DNA of 64,000 nt from Ampullimonas aquatilis (GCF_049675895.1 NZ_CP183834.1:1922001-1986000), one strand, 5' to 3'. Counted from the stretch's first letter, positions 1 to 8,640 are shown. Program-made: numbers and translations. The notes: generated by a model from the letters alone, not told the origin.

Positions 1-525
1 GTCGTACCTGTTGCCTTGCTGCTGGTGTTCACGCTGCTGTTTGTCATGTTCGGCAATGCAAAAGATGGATTGCTAGTGTTTACCGGCATTCCGTTCGCGT
101 TAACGGGCGGTGTCGTTGCGCTTTGGTTGAGAGACATCCCGCTGTCGATTTCAGCCGGTATCGGTTTCATTGCCTTGTCCGGTGTGGCGGTACTCAACGG
201 GCTGGTGATGATTGCGTTCATCCGTAGCTTACGAGAAGAAGGACGCACTCTGGATGATGCCATTCACGAGGGAGCATTGACCCGCTTGCGTCCCGTGCTG
301 ATGACGGCCTTGGTCGCTTCCCTCGGCTTTGTTCCCATGGCAATAGCAACGGGCACCGGTGCCGAAGTTCAGCGTCCGCTCGCCACGGTAGTGATCGGCG
401 GCATCCTGTCATCGACTGCACTGACGCTTCTCGTTCTGCCCCTTCTTTATCGTCTTGTCCATGGCAAAGATGCTGAGGAAGAGGATTTCACCGCCGAGTC
501 GGCCCCCGAGCCGACACAAGCATAA
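1..525 (+). CDS. CzcA/CusA-family heavy-metal RND efflux pump, C-terminal part
   Basis: The frame is open from base 1, so the gene starts left of the window; the 174 residues here are the last sixth of an RND inner-membrane pump. Four hydrophobic helices are visible, including GIGFIALSGVAVLNG, the conserved stretch of transmembrane helix 11 in the heavy-metal (HME) branch, then RLRPVLMTALVASLGF and the final helix, ending in an acidic tail. The protein would use proton import to drive divalent metal export through a periplasmic adaptor and outer-membrane channel. It differs in sequence from the CzcA at 17516-20608, so it is a paralogue. Substrate cannot be told from this part. Confidence 0.9.
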   Translation, partial: VVPVALLLVFTLLFVMFGNAKDGLLVFTGIPFALTGGVVALWLRDIPLSISAGIGFIALSGVAVLNGLVMIAFIRSLREEGRTLDDAIHEGALTRLRPVLMTALVASLGFVPMAIATGTGAEVQRPLATVVIGGILSSTALTLLVLPLLYRLVHGKDAEEEDFTAESAPEPTQA

Positions 526-614
526 GGTTTGCAGGCGTGGCCGGAGGCTTGGCGCTGAAACAGCGAATCAGGCAACCGGTCACATATCTACCGACTCAGT
601 TCGCGGAGGATGTC

Positions 615-941
615 ATGGGATTTTTTGAAAAGCTCTTGCAGGGGATGGCCGGCGGCCATCAAGGTGGTCATCAAGGAGGTCATCATCGCGGCCAGGGGAA
701 TTATCCGGGCGGTGATCATGGCTGGGGACAAAATTACCCGTCGAATACCGGGCAGCCCAGTGGCGGGGTAGCCGCCGGTGGCCCTTCTTGCCCGAAGTGC
801 GGCATCGTGCCCAATCCGGGCGCGCGCTTTTGCGCGCAATGCGGCACAACGCTGCTGCCCGGTGCTTGCGCCGCCTGCAATGCAAGCCTGGCGCCGGGGG
901 TGAAGTTTTGCCCGAACTGCGGCAAGGCGCAGCAGTCTTGA
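615..941 (+). CDS. Gly/His-rich double zinc-ribbon protein
   Basis: A 108-residue protein starting at ATG 615, chosen because GGAGG lies at 605-609; an upstream in-frame start at 537 has no ribosome site. Residues 1-10 form a short amphipathic stretch (MGFFEKLLQG), residues 11-56 are low-complexity and rich in Gly, His, Gln and Asn, and residues 57-104 hold two CxxC-x10-CxxC zinc ribbons (Cys 59/62/73/76 and 85/88/99/102). The His-rich arm suggests metal binding, which fits the setting next to a metal pump, but the function is not known. It lies 89 bases after the RND gene and may be co-transcribed with it. Confidence 0.75.
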   Translation: MGFFEKLLQGMAGGHQGGHQGGHHRGQGNYPGGDHGWGQNYPSNTGQPSGGVAAGGPSCPKCGIVPNPGARFCAQCGTTLLPGACAACNASLAPGVKFCPNCGKAQQS

Positions 942-959
942 TGGCGGTAGCGTCACCCC

Positions 960-1175
960 ATGCTCGACCATCTCCTTCACAGTCACCTTGAGTTTCGGCT
1001 GATCGTCGTCGGCCTGGGCTTGGTGATTGCCATGCTGGCCTTCTATGTCTTTGTCTGCTGGCGCGAGGGGAGGCGCACCCCGCCCCCAAAATTTTCCGCC
1101 GAACTCCGGCGTCGGCTGCAGGCAGTGAAGCAGGGATCGAAGAAACGCCACTCCGGAAAGGAACCGCCACCATGA
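960..1175 (+). CDS. Small single-helix membrane protein, unknown function
   Basis: A 71-residue protein with one strong transmembrane segment (about residues 12-33, LIVVGLGLVIAMLAFYVFVC) followed by a basic, proline-rich cytoplasmic-type tail. It begins 18 bases after the zinc-ribbon gene and its stop overlaps the start of the CDF remnant (ATGA at 1172-1175), so translation was probably coupled. No family recognised. The overlap with a metal transporter gene suggests, without proof, an accessory role in metal efflux. Confidence 0.55.
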   Translation: MLDHLLHSHLEFRLIVVGLGLVIAMLAFYVFVCWREGRRTPPPKFSAELRRRLQAVKQGSKKRHSGKEPPP

Positions 1176-1813
1176 GTGCAAGCCACACCCACGCGCTGCC
1201 GAGTACCGGGAACGAGCGGGCCTTGCGCCTTGCCCTGGTGCTGACTTTCGGCTTTCTGATGGCCGAAGTCGTTGGCGGCGTGCTGACCGGCAGCCTCGCC
1301 CTCATCTCGGACGCCGCGCACATATTTGCGCTCGCCATCGCCCTGGCCGCCATCCGCATCGCCCGGCGCCCGGCCGATGTCCGGCGGACCTATGGCTACC
1401 ACCGGTTCGAAATCCTGGCGGCGTTCAATGCCTTGCTGCTCTTTGCCGTCGCCCTCTACATCCTGGGCGAGGCATATCAGCGCTTCCTGCATCCGCCCGA
1501 GGTCCACCCGACGGGAATGCTGGTCATCGCCGGCATCGGCTTGGTTGTCATCCTGGTCAGCCTTCTATTGCTGAGTGGCGGCCAGGTCAGCCTGACCGCC
1601 CATGTAGTCCACGACCGCTCTTTCTCGCTGGAGGGCGATTTGATTCCCACCTGGCCCAGCGCTTCAAGGTCGTTCACACGACGCTGCAATGCGAAACCAC
1701 CCCCTGCAACCGCCAGGCGGGGGGATGCACCTATGTCGCTGGCACGCCCGGGTACGGGGAAGAGCCGCATCACCATTCATCAAGTTATCAACCCAAAGGG
1801 AGCAACCCCATGA
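1172..1813 (+). pseudogene. Decayed CDF-family (CzcD-like) cation exporter
   Basis: The start is typical of CDF exporters (TGSLALISDAAH, then YGYHRFEILAAFNALLLF), but there are three lesions. In helix 2 the family motif HMxTD is shortened so that the metal-binding Asp after DAAH is lost (DAAHIFALAI). After helix 4 the text jumps from LLLLSGG to QVSLTAHVV, which belongs to the C-terminal cytoplasmic domain, so over a hundred residues including helices 5-6 are gone. Near 1645 the frame shifts by one base: HLAQRFKVVHTTLQCE, a normal CDF C-terminus, continues in the other frame. Compare the intact paralogue at 7613-8551. Certainly non-functional as an exporter. Confidence 0.8.
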
Positions 1814-2235
1814 AGCTATCGCATGTCATCACCGTTCTCGCTGCGTTTTGCGCCATCCACCAGGCCTCGGCCGCGGACGATCACAAGGGCCACGCCCATG
1901 ACGAAAAACCGGGGCAGGCACATGCCCACGACGTCAAACCGCAGCATGGCGGCATCGTCTCGGTCGTCAAGGACATCAACTTTGAGCTGGTGGCGAAGGC
2001 CGATGTCCTCACGCTTTACGTCACCGACCATGATCAGCCGGTAGATACCAAGAACGCGTCAGCGACGATGACGTTGCTGTCCGCATCTGAGAAAACAGAA
2101 GCCAAATTGCTGCCGGCCGGGGGCAACAAGCTGCAGGCGCAAGGGGCCTTCAAGATCCAGCCCGGCATGAAGGCGGCGGCTTTGGTGAAACTTGGCGACA
2201 AAGCGAGTCAGGTTGTTCGGTTCACCCTAAGGTAG
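1810..2235 (+). CDS. His-rich periplasmic protein, unknown function
   Basis: A 141-residue protein with a cleavable signal peptide (residues 1-21, cut after HQASA), then a His/Asp/Lys-rich arm (DDHKGHAHDEK, then HAHD, about residues 22-47) and a globular domain of beta-type composition to the end. The start has AAGGGAG seven bases upstream. The arm looks able to bind zinc, copper or similar ions in the periplasm. Similar small proteins occur beside Czc-type pumps, but I cannot name the family. Its frame is also that of the shifted CDF C-terminus upstream, which runs into this start without a stop. Confidence 0.65.
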   Translation: MKLSHVITVLAAFCAIHQASAADDHKGHAHDEKPGQAHAHDVKPQHGGIVSVVKDINFELVAKADVLTLYVTDHDQPVDTKNASATMTLLSASEKTEAKLLPAGGNKLQAQGAFKIQPGMKAAALVKLGDKASQVVRFTLR

Positions 2236-2330
2236 TTGCTTATCTCAAGAGTCCAAGCGGGACCGGTCAGTTATAGCAAACCACTTGCCTGTCCGTCCCC
2301 GCCAATTGCCCAGTTGATCGAAGGAGCGCC

Positions 2331-2921
2331 ATGCAGCCGATTAATCGCCCCGATAATGCCTCTTCCGATATTTCTATACGGCATGCTGAAAATCGTCCAG
2401 ACGTCCAAGGGACTTCGCCGCTTACCGATTCTTTCGCAAACGCTTTAGGGCAAGCGATACAACGCCGAGGAGACGATGCGTCAAAAGGCAACCCTCGTCA
2501 CTTCCCGGTTTCCGATGCAGGGCCTTCGTCGAAGAATTTCATGGAAATGGCGCTCGGTATTCGGGCTTATCGCCAGCAGTTAATCGCTTCAAATATCGCG
2601 AACGCTGATACTCCCGGTTACAAGGCTATCGATATCGACCTCAATGAGGCCATGAAGAAAGCCCAATATACAACGGGATCCTTTCCGGGTTTGGCTACAA
2701 CATCCCCATCGCATATTGCCTCAGATCCAGCGGGGGGATCTTATAAAGGAGTTGCGATCAAATATCAGGAGCCAAACCAGATCAGTGCCGACGGCAACAC
2801 CGTCGAGATGGATGTGGAGCGATCTAAGTTTTCCGAGAACGCAATCATGTACCAATTTATTCTGGATCGCGTGGGCGGAGAATTTAAAGATATGCTGGAA
2901 CTGCTAAGAGATCTCAAATGA
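2331..2921 (+). CDS. FlgB-like flagellar basal-body rod protein, orphan, N-terminally extended
   Basis: Residues 70-196 match FlgB, a proximal rod protein of the flagellar basal body: the N-terminal signature RAYRQQLIASNIANADTPGY and the C-terminal helix ending YQFILDRVGGEFKDMLELL are both present. It is 196 residues long, against about 130-140 normally, because of a polar 65-residue leader. The start at 2331 has AAGGAG seven bases before it, so the leader is probably translated; an inner ATG at 2541 would give the normal length. No flagellar gene stands beside it. Codon use and base composition are lower in GC than the metal genes. Product may be a decoy, a relic or a moonlighting secreted protein; role unknown. 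Confidence 0.8.
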   Translation: MQPINRPDNASSDISIRHAENRPDVQGTSPLTDSFANALGQAIQRRGDDASKGNPRHFPVSDAGPSSKNFMEMALGIRAYRQQLIASNIANADTPGYKAIDIDLNEAMKKAQYTTGSFPGLATTSPSHIASDPAGGSYKGVAIKYQEPNQISADGNTVEMDVERSKFSENAIMYQFILDRVGGEFKDMLELLRDLK

Positions 2922-2996
2922 GCCGGTTCAATGTCGTTAAGATGGGATCGCTGAGCATCGGTCGATATACGCTGCAGAAAGAGCACTCGCCCAATA
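2918..2996 (+). pseudogene. Small CxxC gene split by the transposon insertion (5' part)
   Basis: ATG at 2918 overlaps the flgB-like stop (ATGA). The reading frame now runs into the transposon end and stops at 3130, but joining base 2996 to 15855, that is removing the element and one target copy, gives a clean 40-residue frame ending at 15898 that includes AICQACQEKIGDR with a CxxC pair. The frame after that stop stays readable to 15964, so the original gene may have been longer. This is inference from the joined sequence; the product is unknown. Confidence 0.45.
2992..2996. repeat. Target-site duplication, left copy (CAATA)
   Basis: The five bases CAATA directly before the left inverted repeat recur directly after the right inverted repeat at 15850-15854. 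Tn3-family elements make 5-bp duplications. Confidence 0.75.
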
Positions 2997-3034
2997 GGGG
3001 GCATCTCGGAAAATGGAAAATCAAGCACGCTAAG
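2997..3034 (+). repeat. Left terminal inverted repeat, 38 bp
   Basis: Begins with GGGGGCATCTCGGAAAA and ends with AAGCACGCTAAG, 38 bases in all, the length and the end signature (GGGG ... TAAG) of Tn3-family repeats. From memory it differs from the Tn21 repeat at only a few positions. Confidence 0.8.
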
Positions 3035-3179
3035 CCGATTGCAGCGGCCGTTACCCAGTTCAAGGTGCCATCCGCGATGGCTTCAAAAATATTATCGCCA
3101 GTGACAGGCGCAGTGATGGTCCGCCGATGAAATGCTTTGACCAGTCGGCCCTGCAGCATAACAACGAAAGAGAGTGCCA

Positions 3180-5693
3180 ATGAACGAACCAACGACCCGG
3201 CTGCGGCTCGACCTGCCGCTGCTCCTGCCCGACGCCGACGACCGCTGCGTCGGCCGACTGATCGCCGCGCTGTCGGGAAGGCCCGGTATCTCCGAGGCGC
3301 ATGTCGCGCGCGACGCCGACGCGCCGCAGTTGTGCATCCACTACGACCCGGCACAGATCAACATCGGCCGCGTCCGAGAACTGGTTCATGCCGCGGGCGC
3401 GGAGATCAGCGAGCGCTTCGGGCATTTGGTCGTGCGCGCCGACGCAGCGCTTCATGCGCGCGCCGCGCGCAGCGTCGCCGACGGGCTGCGCAGTATACCT
3501 GGCGTGCTCGAAGCTGATGTCGCTGCTTCGGGCGCGGTGCGGATCGAATACGACCGCCAGAAGGTGTCGGCGCAGGTCTTGCTGGAACACGCCGCCACGC
3601 TGGGCCTCAAGGCGCCCGATGCGGCACCGGCAGACGCGGCGAAAGCGGACGACCACGCCGGTCACGACCACGCCAAGGCAGCCGGTGACCACGCCGGCCA
3701 CTCGCACGCCGGCGGCCCATTCGGTGAGATGACCGAACTCGTCTTCGCCGGCACTGCCGGCGCGCTGCTGGGTGTTGGCTGGCTGCTCGAACGCGTGGTC
3801 GTCAGTCCGGCGTGGCTGCCTACGGCGCTGTACGTCGCGGCCTATTTATTCGGCGGCTACTACACGGTTCGCGAAGCGTTCGACAACCTTCGCGCAAGGC
3901 GCTTCGAGATCGACACGCTGATGCTGGTGGCCGCCATCGGCGCTGCAGCGCTTGGCAAGTGGGCCGAAGGCGCCTTGCTGTTGTTCTTGTTCAGTCTGGG
4001 ACATTCGCTGGAGCACTACGCGATGGGCCGCGCCCGCAAGGCGATCGAAGCCCTGGCCAAGTTGGCACCAGAGACAGCCACCGTGCGCCGCGCCGCCGGA
4101 ACCGAGGAAGTCGCCGTCGCCGCATTGCAGGTGGCCGACGTCGTGATCGTGCGCCCCAACGAACGACTGCCTGCCGATGGCGTGGTGGTGGTCGGGACGA
4201 CCAGCGTCAACCAGGCGCCGGTGACGGGCGAGAGCGTTCCGGTCGACAAGCGGCCAGTGGCCGACGCGCCGGCGGCACTGGCCGCGTTCGACCGCGTTAG
4301 CGCCGAGCATCGCGTCTTTGCCGGCACGATCAACGGCTCGGGCGCGATCGAGGTGATGGTCGCCCGCCGCGCCGAGCAATCGACGATGGCGCGGGTGGTA
4401 AAGATGGTCACCGAGGCCGAGGCGCAGCGCTCGCCAACGCAGCAGTTCACCGAACGCTTCGAGCGCCTTTTTGTGCCGGCAGTGCTGGTGCTCGTAGTGG
4501 TGCTGCTGTTCGCCGGAGTGGTGATCGACGAGCCGTTCTCAGCCAGCTTCTACCGTGCGATGGCAGTGCTCGTGGCGGCCAGCCCGTGCGCGCTGGCAAT
4601 CTCGGTGCCGAGCGCCGTCCTCAGCGGCGTGGCTCGCGCTGGCCGCGGTGGAGTGCTGGTCAAGGGCGGCGGGCCGCTCGAGAACCTGGGCACGCTGACT
4701 TCGATCGCCTTCGACAAGACCGGCACATTGACCGAAGGCAAACCGCGGCTGACGGATGTGGTGGCGATGCCCGGGGTTAGCGAAGACGAGTTGCTGGCCC
4801 TGGCCCAGGCGGTCGAACAAGGCAGCGACCATCCGCTGGCTTCGGCCGTCGTCACCGGTGCCGCCGAGCGGCTGGGCGGACGGGTCGCACTGCCTGCTGT
4901 ATCCGACGTCAAAAGCATTACCGGCCGCGGCGTGCAGGCGCAGGTCGCTGGCGAGACGGCGGTGATCGGCAAGCCGGTGCTATTCTCCGAACTGCCCGAT
5001 TCGACGCTGCCGCCCGAGGTGGCAGCGGCCAATGACAAGCTGGTTGCCGCGGGCCGTACGACGATGGTGGTGCGTCATGGACAGCGGTTTCTGGGCGTCA
5101 TCGCCGTGATGGATACGCCACGGCCGGAGGCCGCGCGGGTGATGGCCGAACTGCGCGAGCTCGGCATCGAGCGACTGATCATGATTTCTGGCGACAACCA
5201 GCAAGTGGCCGAGGCGGTGGCCAAGAGTGTGGGCCTGACCGAGGCGCGCGGCGATCTGATGCCCGAGCACAAAGTCGATGCGATCAAGGCGCTGCGTGAC
5301 CAGCACGGCAAGGTCGCGATGGTCGGCGACGGCGTCAACGACGCGCCGGCAATGGCCAACTCGACAGTGGGCATCGCGATGGGTGCGGCGGGCTCCGATG
5401 TCGCGCTGGAAACCGCCGACGTCGCGCTGATGGCCGACGACCTGGCGCAATTGCCTTTCGCTGTCGGCCTGTCGCGCAGCACCAGCCGCATCATCAAGCA
5501 GAACCTCTATGTGAGCCTGGGCGTCGTCGCGGTGCTGATCCCGGCCACGATCTTCGGCCTGAACATCGGCACCGCGGTGCTGTTTCACGAAGGCTCGACG
5601 CTGATTGTCGTGGTCAACGCGTTGCGACTGCTGGCCTACAAGACGGCTGAGCGGGCGGCCGCTGGTGCGGTGCCGAGTGCGGCTGCGGCTTGA
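3180..5693 (+). CDS. P1B-type heavy-metal-exporting ATPase (SPC motif; Zn/Cd/Co type)
   Basis: An 837-residue pump that exports divalent metal from the cytoplasm with ATP. Residues 1-140 form two HMA-like folds without CxxC, followed by a His/Asp-rich linker (DDHAGHDHAK and HAGHSHAGG, about 157-180). The membrane part carries SPC at 468-470, phosphorylation Asp 512 in DKTGT, His 551 in the HP motif, GDGVND at 716-721 and HEGST at 803-807 in the last membrane region. SPC plus HEG(G/S)T marks the P1B-4 class (CzcP/CoaT-like), which handles Zn, Cd or Co (family knowledge). ATG 3180 is preferred to GTG 3174 because AAAGAGAG then has proper spacing. First cargo gene of the transposon unit, at high GC. 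Confidence 0.92.
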   Translation: MNEPTTRLRLDLPLLLPDADDRCVGRLIAALSGRPGISEAHVARDADAPQLCIHYDPAQINIGRVRELVHAAGAEISERFGHLVVRADAALHARAARSVADGLRSIPGVLEADVAASGAVRIEYDRQKVSAQVLLEHAATLGLKAPDAAPADAAKADDHAGHDHAKAAGDHAGHSHAGGPFGEMTELVFAGTAGALLGVGWLLERVVVSPAWLPTALYVAAYLFGGYYTVREAFDNLRARRFEIDTLMLVAAIGAAALGKWAEGALLLFLFSLGHSLEHYAMGRARKAIEALAKLAPETATVRRAAGTEEVAVAALQVADVVIVRPNERLPADGVVVVGTTSVNQAPVTGESVPVDKRPVADAPAALAAFDRVSAEHRVFAGTINGSGAIEVMVARRAEQSTMARVVKMVTEAEAQRSPTQQFTERFERLFVPAVLVLVVVLLFAGVVIDEPFSASFYRAMAVLVAASPCALAISVPSAVLSGVARAGRGGVLVKGGGPLENLGTLTSIAFDKTGTLTEGKPRLTDVVAMPGVSEDELLALAQAVEQGSDHPLASAVVTGAAERLGGRVALPAVSDVKSITGRGVQAQVAGETAVIGKPVLFSELPDSTLPPEVAAANDKLVAAGRTTMVVRHGQRFLGVIAVMDTPRPEAARVMAELRELGIERLIMISGDNQQVAEAVAKSVGLTEARGDLMPEHKVDAIKALRDQHGKVAMVGDGVNDAPAMANSTVGIAMGAAGSDVALETADVALMADDLAQLPFAVGLSRSTSRIIKQNLYVSLGVVAVLIPATIFGLNIGTAVLFHEGSTLIVVVNALRLLAYKTAERAAAGAVPSAAAA

Positions 5694-5885
5694 CAGCAGA
5701 CCGCACACCGAATCCCTGAGTCAACTTGTCCGAGCCGATGCAGACTTTCAAGAAACATAAATTAACGTGTTCATTATCTAGAAAGCCTTGCCGATCAAGG
5801 CCTTGCACTGGGCGTGTGACTTGGCGGTGTCAAAGCCGGGTAAAATGCGTGTCGGCATTTATTCATTTCATCAGGCGATTCAGCA

Positions 5886-6491
5886 ATGGAAATTACCGTT
5901 TTAGATGCTGTGGAACAGGCCAACCAGATGCAGGCCAGCGAACGCAGTGTGGCGCGCCTGAATATGCTAGTGGCGATCACCGTCGCTTTCCTCGCCACCT
6001 TCATGGGGATTTGCAAGGTCAAGGACGATAATATCGTTCAGGGAATGCAGCAGGCGCAGGCCAACAAGCTGGACCGCTGGGCGTTTTATCAGGCACGCAA
6101 TATTCGCGAAGAAATCGCCCAAGCCGCTGTCGTTCAGCTGAGACTGGCTGCGGCAGGAAAAGCGCCACCGGAACAAGCGGCCTATATCGATGCCATCCAG
6201 ACATACGAGAAACTGGCGGCAGAGCAAAACAAGAAAAAAGAAGAATTGCGCATCAAGGCCGAACAGGATCAGAAGGATTATGACTCAGGCAATTATCGCG
6301 ATGATCAATTTGATCTTTCTGATGCCTTGCTGGCAATTGCGATTGCATTGCTGGCGGTGACGGCGCTGACCCATCAGCGCTGGCTCTACTTTGTCGCGCT
6401 GATCCCGACGGGATTTGGCGCCGTAATGGGGTTGGCAGGTCTACTCGGTTGGGCGATTCACCCCGCAGGCCTGATACGCCTTCTATCTTGA
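5886..6491 (+). CDS. DUF4337 family membrane protein
   Basis: A 201-residue protein with one membrane helix near residues 26-44 (MLVAITVAFLATFMGIC), a long charged helical section rich in Lys, Glu and Gln (about 48-140), and two more hydrophobic segments at about 148-163 and 168-195. This layout, with the N-terminal motif around a first helix and KLDRWAFYQARNIRE, is that of DUF4337. The family has no established function. Its stop overlaps the start of the next gene (TGATG), implying translational coupling. Confidence 0.75.
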   Translation: MEITVLDAVEQANQMQASERSVARLNMLVAITVAFLATFMGICKVKDDNIVQGMQQAQANKLDRWAFYQARNIREEIAQAAVVQLRLAAAGKAPPEQAAYIDAIQTYEKLAAEQNKKKEELRIKAEQDQKDYDSGNYRDDQFDLSDALLAIAIALLAVTALTHQRWLYFVALIPTGFGAVMGLAGLLGWAIHPAGLIRLLS

Positions 6492-7372
6492 TGTTTATCA
6501 GTTGGCTGCGAAAAAATATTCGCGGAGGCTCCGAGTCGCTCGTGCATAGTCGTAGATTGGGCAAGGTTCAACTTGAAATGTTGCAAATTCCTCGTATGAG
6601 AGCTTGGATATCCAAGCAGCAGATCTTCATTCGAAGCCTGGCGTGGCTCGCGCTGGTGCTCGGGCTGAAACTCGTCGTTCACTTGCTTGGTTGGGAGATG
6701 CTGGTCTTGAGCCCCCTACACGCCACCGCGGTCGCAGGTGGCTTCTTCATCCTCGGGTTCATCCTGTCGGCCACCATCGCAGACTACAAGGAAAGCGAGC
6801 GGCTTCCCGCGGAATTCACGGCTATCGTCGAGAATATGTACGAGGACGTGCTCTTGATCAGTCGCCGCTATCCGTTGGACATTGAGGGGTTCCGCGAAGG
6901 ACTGCTCGCGGCGCTGGACAGCTTGCGCGACGATGTAGTGTCGGGCAACAGGGAGACCCACCATCACGTGTTTGCGCTGGGGGAGTTCTTCGCGCAGATG
7001 GAGAAGGCCGAAGTGCCGCCCAACTACATTGTCAAGCTGAAGCAGGAGCAAGCGCAACTGGTTCGGAATCTGTTCCGCGTCAACTACATCCAGTCGATCC
7101 GCTTCATCCCGTCGGCGTTCTTTCTGGCGAAGTCAGTGCTGCTCGGCACCATCGGTCTTCTGCTTCTGACGGCCCTTGAGCCATTCTCGACCTCCTTCGT
7201 CGCCATAGGACTGATCGCATTTGTCTTCATTTACATCTTGCGGCTTATTGAGGTAATCAGCACGCCTTTCCACCCCAAAGGGAGTACGCAAGACGACATC
7301 AGCCTGTTCCAGGTTGAGCGGACTGCCGAGCACCTAAAGCGGCGCACGGGCAATGCAGAAAATGGCCACTAG
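6491..7372 (+). CDS. Multi-pass membrane protein, unknown function (bestrophin-like layout)
   Basis: A 293-residue protein from ATG 6491, which overlaps the DUF4337 stop. Two membrane helices lie near residues 45-95, then a soluble helical middle (SERLPAEFTAIVENMYEDVL and on), then two more helices near 210-260 and a polar tail. The two-soluble-two arrangement recalls bestrophin-type and related channel proteins, but no signature residue confirms it and the function is not assigned. Pairing with the DUF4337 gene inside a metal-resistance unit suggests the two act together at the inner membrane. Confidence 0.6.
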   Translation: MFISWLRKNIRGGSESLVHSRRLGKVQLEMLQIPRMRAWISKQQIFIRSLAWLALVLGLKLVVHLLGWEMLVLSPLHATAVAGGFFILGFILSATIADYKESERLPAEFTAIVENMYEDVLLISRRYPLDIEGFREGLLAALDSLRDDVVSGNRETHHHVFALGEFFAQMEKAEVPPNYIVKLKQEQAQLVRNLFRVNYIQSIRFIPSAFFLAKSVLLGTIGLLLLTALEPFSTSFVAIGLIAFVFIYILRLIEVISTPFHPKGSTQDDISLFQVERTAEHLKRRTGNAENGH

Positions 7373-7612
7373 CTCGTCGCGAATCGCTCCTCGTGCCTTG
7401 GAAGTTGGCCAAAGGGACCTGCAGTAAGAATCGCAGTGTAAAAATGTACGTGATTAGCGACCGATCTCTGCCCGTATGATTCATCAAATCTCAACCCACG
7501 CGGAGTTCTGCTGCCGGGGGTTTTCACGTCTGATGCTCAAGCGTGACAAGGGTTTCCCGGCGATCTTATTCATTTACGAAGGAATCCTTACGCCTACCCC
7601 AGAAGGAAGAAC

Positions 7613-8551
7613 ATGATCGATGAGCCTCAAGTAACGACTCCAGCAACTCGTCTGCCTGACAGCAAACCCTCCGGTACGGCAGCGGGGCGCCACCGGCAGA
7701 ACCTCATCTGGGCGCTGGCACTGACTTCGGCCTTCATGGCCATCGAGGTTGTCGGCGGCCTGTGGACCGGCAGCCTGGCCCTGCTGGCCGACGCCGCACA
7801 CATGCTGACCGATGCCGGCGGGCTGGCGCTGGCGCTGCTGGCGATCCGCTTCTCGGAGCGCCCACGCACGCCACAGAAGACTTACGGCTATGTGCGGATG
7901 GAAGTGCTGTCCGCGCTCACCAATGCCGTCGTGCTGCTGCTGTTGACGGTCTACATCTTCTACGAGGCCTACCAGCGTTACCTCAATCCACCCGAGATTC
8001 TGGGTGTGCCGATGCTGGCGGTGGCCGCAGCCGGCTTGGTGGTCAACCTCATCAGCATGAAGCTGCTGGCGGCCGGCTCGAAGGAAAGCCTCAACGTGAA
8101 GGGCGCTTACTTCGAGGTGCTGGGCGACATGCTGGGTTCGCTGGGCGTGCTGGTCGCCGCCGGCATCATCATCTTCACCGGCTGGAAGCTTGCCGACCCG
8201 CTGATCGGCGCCGGCATCGGGCTGCTCATCCTGCCGCGCACCTGGACCCTGCTCAAGCAGGCGATCCACATCCTGATGGAAGGCACACCGCCCGAAGTCG
8301 ACGTCGCGCTGCTTGAGCGCACGCTGCTCGCAATCCCCGGAGTGACTGCGGTGCGCGACCTGCATGTGTGGACCATCACTTCCGGCCTGGACTCGATGAG
8401 CTGCCACCTTGTCGTCGATGGCGGCGCGGACGCCAAGACCGTGCTCGCCGCGGCGCGCGGGGCCATGGCCACCCGGTTCGCTCTGTCACACACGACGATC
8501 GAGATCGAGGATGCCGACAGCGCCGCGGCCGAGGGCGCTCGCGCTGTGTAG
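7613..8551 (+). CDS. CDF-family zinc/cobalt/cadmium exporter (CzcD/ZitB-like)
   Basis: A 312-residue inner-membrane proton/metal antiporter. Six helices precede a cytoplasmic domain of about 90 residues. Metal-site motifs are complete: DAAHMLTDAGG in helix 2 and the LGDMLGSLGVL stretch in helix 5. The C-terminal domain holds DLHVWTITSG and HTTIEIED, as in CzcD and ZitB. The start has AGAAGGAAG upstream. CDF proteins of this group pass Zn, Co or Cd from cytoplasm to periplasm (family knowledge), complementing the P1B ATPase upstream and the Czc pump in the island. It is the intact counterpart of the wreck at 1172-1813. Confidence 0.92.
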   Translation: MIDEPQVTTPATRLPDSKPSGTAAGRHRQNLIWALALTSAFMAIEVVGGLWTGSLALLADAAHMLTDAGGLALALLAIRFSERPRTPQKTYGYVRMEVLSALTNAVVLLLLTVYIFYEAYQRYLNPPEILGVPMLAVAAAGLVVNLISMKLLAAGSKESLNVKGAYFEVLGDMLGSLGVLVAAGIIIFTGWKLADPLIGAGIGLLILPRTWTLLKQAIHILMEGTPPEVDVALLERTLLAIPGVTAVRDLHVWTITSGLDSMSCHLVVDGGADAKTVLAAARGAMATRFALSHTTIEIEDADSAAAEGARAV

Positions 8552-8640
8552 TCCGGCGAACATGGCGCAAGCCCCACGCGCAGCCGTCTTGTGCAACGAG
8601 ATGCCCAGCCTGGAGAGGACCCACGTCTTGCCATCCCCTG

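Noticed and set aside
613..1359. Long minus-strand frames opposite the zinc-ribbon and CDF genes
   Set aside because: Arg/Ala-rich shadow text with no family features; the plus strand has ribosome sites and motifs.
1172..1813. A full CDF exporter
   Set aside because: Key metal residue, two helices and the reading frame are lost.
2918..3130. A 70-codon frame after flgB taken as a normal gene
   Set aside because: Its second half is transposon end sequence; the frame arises from the insertion.
5785..5801. Terminator after the P1B ATPase
   Set aside because: Six-base stem GCCTTG / CAAGGC without a T-run; too weak.
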